DNA from: DASWJS01 sp036397035
Lineage (GTDB): Bacteria > Actinomycetota > AC-67
DNA: 64,000 bases
Assembly: GCA_036397035.1 (NCBI GenBank)
Contig: DASWJS010000029.1
Span: 24,848 to 88,847 of the forward strand
Direction: 5' to 3'
Both the position numbers and the translations under genes were made by a program. Shown here piece by piece: positions 26,667 to 36,270 of the stretch (the first letter of the stretch is position 1; every line of letters starts with the position of its first letter). Below the pieces are notes generated by a model. The model was not told the origin of the DNA, did no database searches, and saw nothing but the letters and a program-made list of their open reading frames with translations.

Positions 26667-27266
26667 CTACTCGGCGGGGCGCAGCGCCGCGACGGCGGCT
26701 TCCAGGCGCTCCAGCCGGTCCCCGAGCGGACCGAGCAGCCGCACGGCCTCCGCGACGCCCTCCAGACCGCTCTGGACCTCGCCGATCCTGGCCCCCAGGG
26801 CTTCGACCCGCGATCCCATCTCGTCGGTCAACGTTCCGAGGACGTCGCCCACGCCGCTCATCATGCCGTCGATGCCGGCGCGGACTTCCGTGCGAAGCCG
26901 GCCGGCGTCGGCGTCGGTCAGCGCGCGCGCCGCGGTGTCGCGCAAGCGCTGATCGAATCCGTCGGTGAGCGAGCGGATCTCCGAGGCGGTTTCGTGCACG
27001 GCGTTCAGCGCGTCGTCGAGCCGGGCGCGCATGACGGCCATCTCGCCGGTCAGCCGCCGGACGTCGTCCTCGCGGGAACCGCTCTCGCGAGCGATGTCGA
27101 TCTCGAGCGAGTCCATGCGCGCGTCGAGCGTCGTGAGCGAATCGTGGACGTTCAACTCCCCGAGGACCTCCAGCGAGGCGGATGGACGGGCCGGCTCCCC
27201 GAGGGAGACCGCAGCCGACTTCGGCGCCTTTGCGGGCGCTTTCGTCGATGCTTTCCTCGGTGCCAT
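26667..27266 (-). CDS. coiled-coil hypothetical protein
   Basis: A 199-residue protein with an Ala/Lys/Pro-rich N-terminal tail (MAPRKASTKAPAKAPKSAAV). About 150 residues of nearly continuous heptad-like helix follow (for example LTTLDARMDSLEIDIARES and GARIGEVQSGLEGVAEAVRL). No membrane helix or enzyme motif is visible. The length and composition are similar to phasin- or apolipoprotein-like helical proteins, but no family is assigned. It converges on the DUF1918-like gene with a 14 bp gap. Confidence 0.55.
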   Translation of the reverse strand: MAPRKASTKAPAKAPKSAAVSLGEPARPSASLEVLGELNVHDSLTTLDARMDSLEIDIARESGSREDDVRRLTGEMAVMRARLDDALNAVHETASEIRSLTDGFDQRLRDTAARALTDADAGRLRTEVRAGIDGMMSGVGDVLGTLTDEMGSRVEALGARIGEVQSGLEGVAEAVRLLGPLGDRLERLEAAVAALRPAE

Positions 27267-27334
27267 GGGGAAGGATCGGCCGGAGCCGACCGTGGGAGGC
27301 TAGCCGCAGAGTGGGAAAATCGCAAACCGTGCCG

Positions 27335-28516
27335 CTACGGCACCGGCGCATCCGGCCAGGTGAGCCGTTTCGTTTCTGTGTTCGATACGGCTTCCTGGAC
27401 GAGCGCCCGGACGTCGAGCGCCGATTCCGCCCGCTGCATGTCCTGGATCCTGCCCTTGGTGACCGGACCCTTCGGCTCGAACAGCACGCACGCCTCCTGG
27501 CAGGGCGCCGACGAGACCTCGAAGGTGCCCAGCGCGCGCGCCTGGCCGATGATCTCGAGCTTGTCCAGCCCGATCAGCGGTCGCAGGACCGGGATCGGCG
27601 AGGCATCCTCGACGCACGCGAGGTTCTCCAGCGTTTGCGAAGCCACCTGTCCGAGCGCGTCGCCGGTCACGAGGGCCCGGGCGCCGTCGCGCTCGGCCAG
27701 GGCGGCTGCGATTCGCATCATCATTCGCCGGTACAGGATCGTACGCAGCGGCTCGGGACACGACGCGACGATCTCCTGCTGCGCCGGCGCGAGCGGCGCG
27801 AGATGGAGGACGGACTCGTACTGACGGCGCGTCAGGCGCTCGACGAGCTCCGTCGCGTTGCGAACGCTCGAGGCGTCGGTGAACGGCTGGGAATGGAAGT
27901 GGACGAAGTCGCAGTGAGCGCCGCGCCGCATCATGCGCGCCGCGGCGACCGGCGAGTCGATACCCGCGGAAAGCAGCACCGACACGCGACCGGACGTTCC
28001 GACCGGCAATCCGCCGAGTCCGGCGACGCGCTCGACGTAGACGAGCACGAGGTCGCCGACGACCTCGACATGGCACGTCCGGTCCGGATGGTCAAGGTTC
28101 ACGCGCCGCCCGTGGCGCTCGAGCAGCCAGGCGCCCAGCTTCTCGTTGATCTCGCGCGCGCTCAGGGGGAAATCGCTGTGGGCCACGCGCGCCCGCACGG
28201 CAAAGGTCTCGTAGGCCCCCTCCATCGCCTCGCCCGCGATCGCGCAGAGCCCGTCGAAGTCGAGCCTTCCCCCCACCGCGGCGGCGCAGTTCGCCACGCC
28301 GTAGACCTCGCCGAGCCGCTCGGCCAGATCGGCGGCGCGCACGCCGTCGGGGACAGCGACGAGCATTCGTCCCGGCAGACGCCGCGGAACGAGCGGCGCG
28401 ACGTCCGACGCGGCTCGAACGAGGTTGTCGATCAGCGCTCGTTCGAAGTGCGAGCGATTCCGGCCCTTCAGCCCGATCTCGTCGTAGTGGACGACGACGT
28501 GTTCGCGGCGCGCCAT
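27335..28516 (-). CDS. thiI: tRNA 4-thiouridine synthetase ThiI
   Basis: A 393-residue enzyme that adenylates and thiolates U8 of tRNA and can also supply sulphur for thiamine thiazole. The order is N-terminal ferredoxin-like region (HVVVHYDEIGLKGRNRSHFE), THUMP domain (to about 165) and PP-loop pyrophosphatase domain with SAGIDSPVAA (183-192), FHSQPFT and VTGDALGQVASQTLEN. There is no C-terminal rhodanese domain, so this is the short form; a CQEAC pair (339, 343) is present. The start (ATG 28516) matches the family N-terminus. A thiC gene lies at 55.7 kb. Confidence 0.92.
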   Translation of the reverse strand: MARREHVVVHYDEIGLKGRNRSHFERALIDNLVRAASDVAPLVPRRLPGRMLVAVPDGVRAADLAERLGEVYGVANCAAAVGGRLDFDGLCAIAGEAMEGAYETFAVRARVAHSDFPLSAREINEKLGAWLLERHGRRVNLDHPDRTCHVEVVGDLVLVYVERVAGLGGLPVGTSGRVSVLLSAGIDSPVAAARMMRRGAHCDFVHFHSQPFTDASSVRNATELVERLTRRQYESVLHLAPLAPAQQEIVASCPEPLRTILYRRMMMRIAAALAERDGARALVTGDALGQVASQTLENLACVEDASPIPVLRPLIGLDKLEIIGQARALGTFEVSSAPCQEACVLFEPKGPVTKGRIQDMQRAESALDVRALVQEAVSNTETKRLTWPDAPVP

Positions 28517-28526
28517 GCCAGAAACG

Positions 28527-29711
28527 CTAGAGGGCGCACTCGCCGGTGTCCACCGGTCTCGTGCGGTTGCCGGCCGACCGAAGCGCCCGTTCGATCTCGG
28601 TTTCGGCGAGAGCATAGGACTCCTCGTCGTTTTGAGCCGACGCGGCGAACACCACCCCGCGCACGTGGCCGTCGACGTCCACGAAGGGCCCGCCCGAGTT
28701 CCCCTGGTGTACCGAGGCCCGCAGCACGTAGATGTCCCGCCTGACCTGACGGCGCGAGTAGATGTCCCGGCCGATCGCCTCGGTGCGCCCGCGGACCCGC
28801 GCGACGGAGATGGTCCGGTCGCCGCCCCCCGGATAGCCGATCGCGGCGCCGTCGGTGCCGCGCGGCGCTTCGGCGCCGTCCACGCGCAAGCGTCCGCCGG
28901 TCATCGACGGGACGTAGAGCACCGCGATGTCGACGTCGGTGTCCATGAACACGACGCGGGCGGGGAACGAGTCGCCGCCGGCGTCCTGGGCCTGGCGCAC
29001 GACCGTGTCGGTCGTGCCGGCCACGACGTGCGCGGCGGTGATGACGGTGTCGCCGTCGACGGGGAATCCCGAGCCGTTGACGACCCCGTCGCATCCGTGC
29101 CCCTCGATCTTGTAGGTGAGCCGAGCCGCCGCGCGGACCTCGCGGTCGCGCGCCAAGCGGGCCGGCGGTCTCTCGACGCCGGGCGCGAGCGACGGGTTCA
29201 GGCTCTCGAAGACCTCGGGGAAGCCCGTCCTGCTGAGAAGGTTGCCGATCGTGGCGACGAAGTCCGGCGGCGAGTGGAGCAGGGCGTGCGTGCCGCGGAT
29301 GATGGCCGAGTCGCGGACCGAAGCGCCCAGCTCCGGCACCTGCTTGACCGCGCCGCTCATCATCCACGCGAGCACGAGCGTCACGAGCGCCGCCACCCCG
29401 GCGCCGAGGAGCGCGTCGGCCTTGCGGACGCGATCGTGCTTGATCCGCTTGGTCAGCCGGTAGCCGCCGTAGGCGATGATCCCCTCGACGATGAACGCCG
29501 TCCCGAGGAAGACCGACAGCGACAGCACGGCCTTGCTGGTCGGCGTCCCGGGATCGACCAGACCGATGATCGGAGTCGTGAGCGCCGCCCCAACGATGAT
29601 GCCGAGCAGGAAGCCGCCCCAGGAGAACACCTGCAGGATCACGCCTCGACGGAACCCCGTGAACAGCGCGAGCCCGATGGTCGCGAGGATGAGGGCGTCG
29701 ACCCAGTTCAA
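28527..29711 (-). CDS. MarP-like membrane serine protease (CvpA + trypsin domain)
   Basis: A 394-residue protein. Residues 1-125 form four membrane helices of the CvpA type (WVDALILATIGLALFTGFRR at the start). A periplasmic trypsin-like domain follows, with His228 (TAAHVV), Asp261 (DVDIAVL) and Ser339 (GNSGGP). This is the layout of mycobacterial MarP (Rv3671c), which preserves intrabacterial pH under acid and oxidative stress. Cys207 and Cys392 sit where MarP has its redox-sensitive disulphide. The downstream gene is thiI, 10 bp away; no functional link is known. Confidence 0.88.
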   Translation of the reverse strand: MNWVDALILATIGLALFTGFRRGVILQVFSWGGFLLGIIVGAALTTPIIGLVDPGTPTSKAVLSLSVFLGTAFIVEGIIAYGGYRLTKRIKHDRVRKADALLGAGVAALVTLVLAWMMSGAVKQVPELGASVRDSAIIRGTHALLHSPPDFVATIGNLLSRTGFPEVFESLNPSLAPGVERPPARLARDREVRAAARLTYKIEGHGCDGVVNGSGFPVDGDTVITAAHVVAGTTDTVVRQAQDAGGDSFPARVVFMDTDVDIAVLYVPSMTGGRLRVDGAEAPRGTDGAAIGYPGGGDRTISVARVRGRTEAIGRDIYSRRQVRRDIYVLRASVHQGNSGGPFVDVDGHVRGVVFAASAQNDEESYALAETEIERALRSAGNRTRPVDTGECAL

Positions 29712-29714
29712 CGT

Positions 29715-30218
29715 CTACGCCGGCTCGGGACGCCCCGGCTGCGCCTCGGGATGGTGCGAGCGCTTGGGAACCATCACCTTGCGCCGGAAGTAGAGCACCT
29801 CGGCGCCGTCCTGGTTGATCCCGCGCGTCTCGACGGTCACGACGCCTCGGTCCGGCTTGGACGAGGACTCGCGCTTGTCCAGCACCGCGGTCTGCGCGTA
29901 CAGCGTGTCGCCGTGGAAGAACGGCGCCTTGTGCTGGAGCGACTCCACCTCCAGGTTCGCGATCGCGCGCCCGCTGACGTCCGGGACGCTCATCCCCAGC
30001 GCGACCGAGTACACCAGGTTGCCCACGACCACGTTGCGCTTGAACTGCGTCTGCGTCTCGGCGTAGTGCGCATTCGTATGGAGCGGATGGTGGTTCATCG
30101 TGATCATGCAGAACAAGTGATCGTCGTACTCGGTGATCGTCTTGCCCGGCCAGTGCTTGTAGACGTCGCCGACTTCGAAGTCTTCGAAGAAGCGGCCGAA
30201 CTCGCGCGCTTCGCCCAT
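29715..30218 (-). CDS. MaoC-family hydratase/dehydratase
   Basis: A 167-residue single hot-dog domain. The start REFGRFFEDFEVGDVYKHWP and the segment FCMITMNHHPLHTNAHYAET match the MaoC hydratase-2 motif, with the active-site Asp position occupied by Asn (MNHHPLH), a change also seen in mesaconyl-CoA hydratase-like members. The conserved GNLVYSVALGMS helix follows. The family hydrates enoyl-CoA or mesaconyl-CoA. With the CitE-like lyase and acyl-CoA dehydrogenase nearby, a branched CoA-ester pathway is plausible but not proven. Confidence 0.82.
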   Translation of the reverse strand: MGEAREFGRFFEDFEVGDVYKHWPGKTITEYDDHLFCMITMNHHPLHTNAHYAETQTQFKRNVVVGNLVYSVALGMSVPDVSGRAIANLEVESLQHKAPFFHGDTLYAQTAVLDKRESSSKPDRGVVTVETRGINQDGAEVLYFRRKVMVPKRSHHPEAQPGRPEPA

Positions 30219-30231
30219 CGTTCCCCTCTCT

Positions 30232-30897
30232 TCAGCGAATCAGCGGGAACCGTGTGGCGAGCGGCCCGAGATAGCTCGTTTCCTCGTCGGTGAGCGCTGC
30301 CCGGCCGGTTCCCGTGAGGACGAAGCGTACATCGTCCATGCCGATCGGACGCAGATCCGTCCCGAGCAGCCCGCGAAGGACGTCCGCAGTGATCGCGAGC
30401 GCCCTGGCGTCCGGATGCGCCGCGTGGCCGATCGCCTCGTCCATGTCCATGTGGTGAACGGTCACCTCGAGGACGCGAGTGCGCACGTACTCCTCGATCC
30501 GCATCGTGCCGAAGGGCGTCGGGTGGACCGATTCGGGGCGGGAGGCGCGAGCGGCGCGGAGCGCGCGCGACCACTGCTCGTCCCAGAACGCGACGACCGC
30601 AGGACCGTCGCCGATCTCCTCGGCGTAGTCGGCTGCCCGAGCGGCAATCGCGGGGGCCTCCGCCTCGAGGTCGACCTGGAAGTAGGTGACGCCGTCCTTC
30701 TCAGGCTCGTCGTCGATCGCGTCGGCGGCGATCATCTCCCGGATCCGCACGGCGCCGCGGGCCATATGCGCGACCAGCTCGCGGACGGTCCACGGCTCGC
30801 AGCGCGTCGGCGCGCCCCAACTCGCGCGCGACAACTTGCGCAACGCGGCGCCGACGGCGCCGACCTCACGCGCCAGCGCTTCCACGACGACCGACAT
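30232..30897 (-). CDS. mycothiol-type maleylpyruvate isomerase / DinB-fold protein
   Basis: A 221-residue four-helix-bundle protein. The N-terminal segment SWGAPTRCEPWTVRELVAHM is the pattern of the actinobacterial maleylpyruvate isomerase N-terminal (MDMPI_N, DinB-like) family, with a metal-binding His in LVAHM and a second set in VTVHHMDMDEAIG. Members use mycothiol or simply share the fold; the exact reaction is unknown. It is 13 bp from the MaoC gene and 20 bp from an acyl-CoA dehydrogenase, all in one direction. Confidence 0.75.
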   Translation of the reverse strand: MSVVVEALAREVGAVGAALRKLSRASWGAPTRCEPWTVRELVAHMARGAVRIREMIAADAIDDEPEKDGVTYFQVDLEAEAPAIAARAADYAEEIGDGPAVVAFWDEQWSRALRAARASRPESVHPTPFGTMRIEEYVRTRVLEVTVHHMDMDEAIGHAAHPDARALAITADVLRGLLGTDLRPIGMDDVRFVLTGTGRAALTDEETSYLGPLATRFPLIR

Positions 30898-30917
30898 GGC
30901 GCGAGCCTAGTACGGCG

Positions 30918-32090
30918 TCAGATCGCGTACTTTTTCAGCAGGTTTCGAGCGATCACCATCTTCTGGATCTCGCTCGTTCCCTCGCCGATCAGGAAGAACG
31001 GCGCGTCGCGGAACAGGCGCTCGACCGTGTACTCCTTGGAGTAGCCGTACCCGCCGTGAATGCGCAGCGCCTCGGTGCAGACCTCCATGCACGCCTCCGA
31101 AGCGAAGAGCTTCGCCATCCCGGCCTGGAGGTCGGTGCGCTCGCCCTCGTCCTTCATCACGGCGGCTTGGAGCATGAGCAACCGCGCGGCCTCGATCTTG
31201 GTCGCCATGTCCGAGAGCTTGAACGCGATCGCCTGGTGCTGGGCGATGGGCTTGCCGAACGTCGTGCGCTCCTGCGCGTAACGAATCGCCTCCTCGAACG
31301 CGCGCGTCGCGACGCCGAGCGCCCGAGCCGCCACGTTCACGCGCCCGACCTCGATGCCCCCCATGTTGTGGATGAACCCCTGTCCCTCTTCACCGCCGAG
31401 CAGGTCGGCCGCGGCGACGCGATGGTCGTCGAAGGCGATCTCGACGGTCTCGAGGCCCTTGTAGCCGAGCTTGGGGATGTTCTTGCCGACGATCACGCCG
31501 CCGGAGCGCTCGGCCTCGGGCTCCTTTTCGACGATGAACATCGTCATGCCCTTGAACGGCGGGTCGGTGTCGGCGGTCTTGGTCAGCACCATGCAGATGC
31601 CCGCGCGCGAACCGTTCGTCACCCACATCTTCTGGCCGTTGATGACGTAATCGTCGCCGTCGCGGACCGCACGCGTCTTGATCGCCTGCACGTCGCTGCC
31701 GGCGTGCGGCTCGGACATCAGCAACGCGGCGCGCGGGTTGCCGGTGACCATGCGCGGGAGGTAGCGCTGCTTCTGATCGTCGGTGCCGTAGCTCTTGATG
31801 AGGTAGGTCGCCATCGTATGCGTGTTCAGGATCCCCGACAGCGACATCCAGCCGCGCGCCAGCTCGGTCACGACGAGCGCGTAGACGGTGAGCGGGAGCC
31901 CGAGGCCGCCGTACTCCTCGGGCACCATCATCCCGAACAGACCCATCTCCTTCATCTGCTCGACGATCTTCTCGGGATAGGCGTCCTCGCGTTCGAGGTC
32001 GTCGGCGATCGGGATGACCTCGCGCTCGACGAACTCGCGGATCGTGTCCACGACCATCTGGTGCTCCTCGGGCAACTGGAATAGCGGCAT
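30918..32090 (-). CDS. acyl-CoA dehydrogenase
   Basis: A 390-residue FAD-dependent acyl-CoA dehydrogenase, complete from PLFQLPEEHQMVVDTIREFV to NLLKKYAI. Signatures are ALLMSEPHAGSDVQAIKTRA, the FAD contact region ERTTFGKPIAQHQAIAFKLS and IHGGYGYSKEYTVERLFRDA. The catalytic Glu is expected in FLIGEGTSEIQK. It is only moderately like the dehydrogenase at 14.8 kb, so the two are not recent duplicates. GGAGGACGCC precedes the ATG, which fixes the start at 32090. Confidence 0.9.
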   Translation of the reverse strand: MPLFQLPEEHQMVVDTIREFVEREVIPIADDLEREDAYPEKIVEQMKEMGLFGMMVPEEYGGLGLPLTVYALVVTELARGWMSLSGILNTHTMATYLIKSYGTDDQKQRYLPRMVTGNPRAALLMSEPHAGSDVQAIKTRAVRDGDDYVINGQKMWVTNGSRAGICMVLTKTADTDPPFKGMTMFIVEKEPEAERSGGVIVGKNIPKLGYKGLETVEIAFDDHRVAAADLLGGEEGQGFIHNMGGIEVGRVNVAARALGVATRAFEEAIRYAQERTTFGKPIAQHQAIAFKLSDMATKIEAARLLMLQAAVMKDEGERTDLQAGMAKLFASEACMEVCTEALRIHGGYGYSKEYTVERLFRDAPFFLIGEGTSEIQKMVIARNLLKKYAI

Positions 32091-32194
32091 GGCGTCCTCC
32101 TGTGTCAACGGTATGAAACACGCCGCGCGCGGCCGGGTCGAATCGGGTCGCGCGGGGCGGCCCCGCACCGTGTGGCGGCGCGCCCGCGCCCGGT

Positions 32195-32530
32195 CTATTC
32201 GTCGCCGATCCGGTGCAGGTTCATGCCTCCGAACACGAAGGGCTCGGCGGGCTGGAAGGCGTCGGCCAGCTCGTTGTAGGCCTTGAACGCGGGGTGGCTG
32301 TCGTGCTCGTGATGACCGTCCATGTCCTCGAACTCCGCGACGACCAGATATTGCTTGCAGCCCGGCGTCTCCTGCGTGCTGATCGCGAGCGGCGTGAGCG
32401 ACGCGCGCAGCAGGACACCGTTCTCGAACAGCTCGCGCCACACGCCCAGCTCGTGCTCCGCGAACAGCTCCTCGAACTCCGCCGCCCGCTCGGCGTCGAT
32501 GTTCAGAACGATTGCATTCGTCTGCGTCAT
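32195..32530 (-). CDS. small dimeric alpha/beta-barrel-like hypothetical protein
   Basis: A 111-residue protein beginning with a strand (NAIVLNIDAERAAEFEELFA) and containing KQYLVVAEFEDMDGHHEHDS. The alternation of strands and helices suggests the ferredoxin-like dimeric barrel fold of antibiotic-biosynthesis monooxygenases and EthD proteins, but no motif is decisive. The start overlaps the stop of the upstream PhoX-like gene (ATGA), so they are co-translated. Confidence 0.55.
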   Translation of the reverse strand: MTQTNAIVLNIDAERAAEFEELFAEHELGVWRELFENGVLLRASLTPLAISTQETPGCKQYLVVAEFEDMDGHHEHDSHPAFKAYNELADAFQPAEPFVFGGMNLHRIGDE

Positions 32531-33723
32531 GGCAACTCCTTGAACGGTCCTGCGATCTCATAGGTGATGCCCGATCCGGTTCCGCCACGCTGCGAGGAGA
32601 GGTACAGGCGCGTCCCGTCGGGACTGAACGCGGGCCCGGTGATCTCCGAGCCGTCCTGGCCGGTCACCCCGAGGAAGGCCGACACCTCGCCGCCCGGCTC
32701 GATCCGAACGAGCTGCATGTCGCCTCCGTCCTCGGCGACGTACAAGTCGCCGTTGGCGGCGGCGGTGACGTTGTCGACGCCGCGCAGGATCGGGTCCGCG
32801 GCGGTTGCCGCGTCGTACAGGACGCCGACCGTGCCGCCCACGCAGTCGTAGTCCCAGACGCGGTTGTCGCCCTTCGTCGTGAAGTACACGTGCCCGCCGG
32901 CGTACCAGGCGCCCTCGCCGCCGTTGAACGCGGTGCTCGCCGAGACCTGCGCTCGGGTCGGCGTCTCTCCCGCCGCGGGGTTCGGAGCGGGCACCGGTCG
33001 CCACGAGACGCTCCCGCCGGCTCCGACCCGAGCGACGTCGAGCGCACCGTCGCTCAGGTCGCCGGCGGCGGTCGGCGTGAAGCGATAGAAGCGTCCGTCG
33101 CCGCGATCCTCGGTCATGTACACGTGCCCGCGCTCGACGTCGACCGCTGCGGCCTCGTGCACGAAGAAGCCGAGCGCAGGACGCTCGATCGCCTCCCGCC
33201 GGCCGAGCGGGTCGCACTCGAAGACGCGCCCGCCTTCCAGCTCCTCGCACGACAGCCAGGTTCCCCACGGCGTCGGGCCGCCCGCGCAGTTGCGGTTCGT
33301 CCCGCCGAGGACCCGCTGCGCCGAGACGATCTCGCCGGCGGCGTTGAAGCGGACCGATCCCGCGCCGCCGGCGCCGGAGACCTCGCTGTTGGAGACGTAG
33401 ATCCATCCGCCGTCGGCGAGCGCGAAGGTCGCGCCGCCGTCGGGAGCCGCGTGCCAGACGTACCCGGCCAGCGCGGCGCCGCTCGTCGCGATCACGCGCG
33501 AGGAGAACCCGCGCGGGAGCCTGATTCCGTTCGCGTCCGGGTCGCCGAGCGGGCCGTACCCGACGGGTCTTGCTCGCCCGCTTCGGACGCCGTCGACGTC
33601 TCGGTGGCGAACGCCGCCGTCCCCGGCGTCGCGGCCGGACTGAGCCAGCTTCAGCGCGACCGGCGTGAGCGCGAACCCTGCGGCCGCGATCGCCGACCCT
33701 CGGAGAAAGGCGCGCCGGTCCAC
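32527..33723 (-). CDS. PhoX-like (DUF839) Tat-exported beta-propeller phosphatase-family protein
   Basis: A 398-residue secreted protein. A Tat signal MDRRAFLRGSAIAAAG precedes a beta-propeller. Motifs include CAGGPTPWGTWLSCEELEGG, FFVHEAAAVDVERGHVYMTE and GPAFSPDGTRLYLSSQRGG, the pattern of PhoX/DUF839 proteins that use Ca and Fe cofactors. The protein is shorter than typical PhoX (about 600), so phosphatase activity is not certain. It overlaps the small downstream gene by four bases. Confidence 0.78.
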   Translation of the reverse strand: MDRRAFLRGSAIAAAGFALTPVALKLAQSGRDAGDGGVRHRDVDGVRSGRARPVGYGPLGDPDANGIRLPRGFSSRVIATSGAALAGYVWHAAPDGGATFALADGGWIYVSNSEVSGAGGAGSVRFNAAGEIVSAQRVLGGTNRNCAGGPTPWGTWLSCEELEGGRVFECDPLGRREAIERPALGFFVHEAAAVDVERGHVYMTEDRGDGRFYRFTPTAAGDLSDGALDVARVGAGGSVSWRPVPAPNPAAGETPTRAQVSASTAFNGGEGAWYAGGHVYFTTKGDNRVWDYDCVGGTVGVLYDAATAADPILRGVDNVTAAANGDLYVAEDGGDMQLVRIEPGGEVSAFLGVTGQDGSEITGPAFSPDGTRLYLSSQRGGTGSGITYEIAGPFKELP

Positions 33724-33766
33724 CGAGCCATCATGCGCGGCGGCGTTCGCGCCGGCAACCCGCGCC

Positions 33767-34711
33767 CTACTCGGTTGCCAGGAAGTCCTCGACCTTCTTC
33801 TGGCGAGCCATCCCGGCGGCGCGGCCGCGCGCGGCGACCTGCTCGGCCATCTTGCGGCTCGCCTCGTCGATCATCTCCTTGCCGAACATGACCGCGCCCT
33901 TGCGCTCGACCTCGGTCACGTAGGCGTAGTGCTCGAGCATCGCCTCGGCCTTGTCGAACTCCTCCTGCGTCGGGCTGAAGACTTCGTTCAGCACGTCGAC
34001 CTGCGTCGGGTGCAGCGCCCACTTGCCGTCGTAGCCGAGCGCGCGCGCGCGCATCGCGGCCTCGCGGAAGCCGTCGAGGTCGCGGATCAGCAGGTACGGC
34101 CCGTCGATCACCTGGAGGTTGTTCGCGCGCGCGGCGATGTTGATGTGCGTCAGCACGTAGTGCCAGTGGTCGAGGTTCTCGTAGCCGGGGATCGGCGCGC
34201 CGGCGGTGACGGTCGGCAGGCCGAGCGAGGCGCTCATGTCGGCCGGCCCCAGGATCAGGTCCTCGATCCGGTCCGACGCCGTCGCGATGTCGTGGATGTT
34301 CTTCAGCCCGATCGCCGTCTCGATCTGCACCTCGAGGCCGAGGCGCTTCTCCAGGCCCGTCGTCTCCTCGATCATGCGCAGCAAGTCGGCGACGAAGGTC
34401 ACGTCGTTCGGCGTCTCGACCTTCGGGATCATGATGGCGTCGAACAGCTCGCCGGCGTTCTCGACCAGCTCGATGATGTCGCGGTAGGCCCACTTGGTGT
34501 ACACGCCGTTGATGCGCACGACCTTGGTCGGGGCCTCGTAGGTGTTGTTCTTGAGCGCCTCGATGATGTTCCCGCGCGCGGCTTCCTTTTCCAGCGGCGC
34601 GACCGAGTCCTCGAGGTCGAAGAAGACCTCGTCGGCCGGCAGGCCGGCGGCCTTGGCCAGGAACTTCGGGCTCGATCCCGGGACGGACAGACACGAACGG
34701 CGTGCTCTCAC
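33767..34711 (-). CDS. HpcH/HpaI aldolase / CitE-like CoA-ester lyase
   Basis: A 314-residue TIM-barrel enzyme. Features are RSCLSVPGSSPKFLAKAAGL, the metal-binding FDLEDSVAP, KVVRINGVYTKW, IMIPKVETPNDV and LEVQIETAIGLKNI, plus the C-terminal KWALHPTQVDVLNEVFSP. This fits the malyl-CoA / beta-methylmalyl-CoA / citramalyl-CoA lyase group (Mcl, CitE-like) that cleaves CoA esters to glyoxylate or pyruvate. It is next to malic enzyme. CitE of a citrate lyase complex is unlikely because CitD and CitF are absent. Confidence 0.85.
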   Translation of the reverse strand: MRARRSCLSVPGSSPKFLAKAAGLPADEVFFDLEDSVAPLEKEAARGNIIEALKNNTYEAPTKVVRINGVYTKWAYRDIIELVENAGELFDAIMIPKVETPNDVTFVADLLRMIEETTGLEKRLGLEVQIETAIGLKNIHDIATASDRIEDLILGPADMSASLGLPTVTAGAPIPGYENLDHWHYVLTHINIAARANNLQVIDGPYLLIRDLDGFREAAMRARALGYDGKWALHPTQVDVLNEVFSPTQEEFDKAEAMLEHYAYVTEVERKGAVMFGKEMIDEASRKMAEQVAARGRAAGMARQKKVEDFLATE

Positions 34712-34778
34712 GGCAGCTCCTTGGGTCGCGATTACCCGCGAAGTATTGCCAGGCTCGCGCGGCCGGGCAAACCGGGGA

Positions 34779-36170
<1,392 letters not shown>

Positions 36171-36223
36171 GGGAACGGCATCCTAGTGCGACCGATCGTT
36201 CGCGTCAGGGAGCAACACGAGCC

Positions 36224-36264
36224 GACATGGAAGAAGCCCGCCGAAAGCGGGCCTCTTCCATGTC
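36224..36264 (-). terminator. terminator hairpin after the beta-helix gene
   Basis: A long inverted repeat (GACATGGAAGA/AGCCCGC and GCGGGC/CTCTTCCATGTC around CGAAA) fills the space between the beta-helix and malic enzyme genes. It should end transcripts of the secreted pair. Confidence 0.65.
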
Positions 36265-36270
36265 GCCGGC

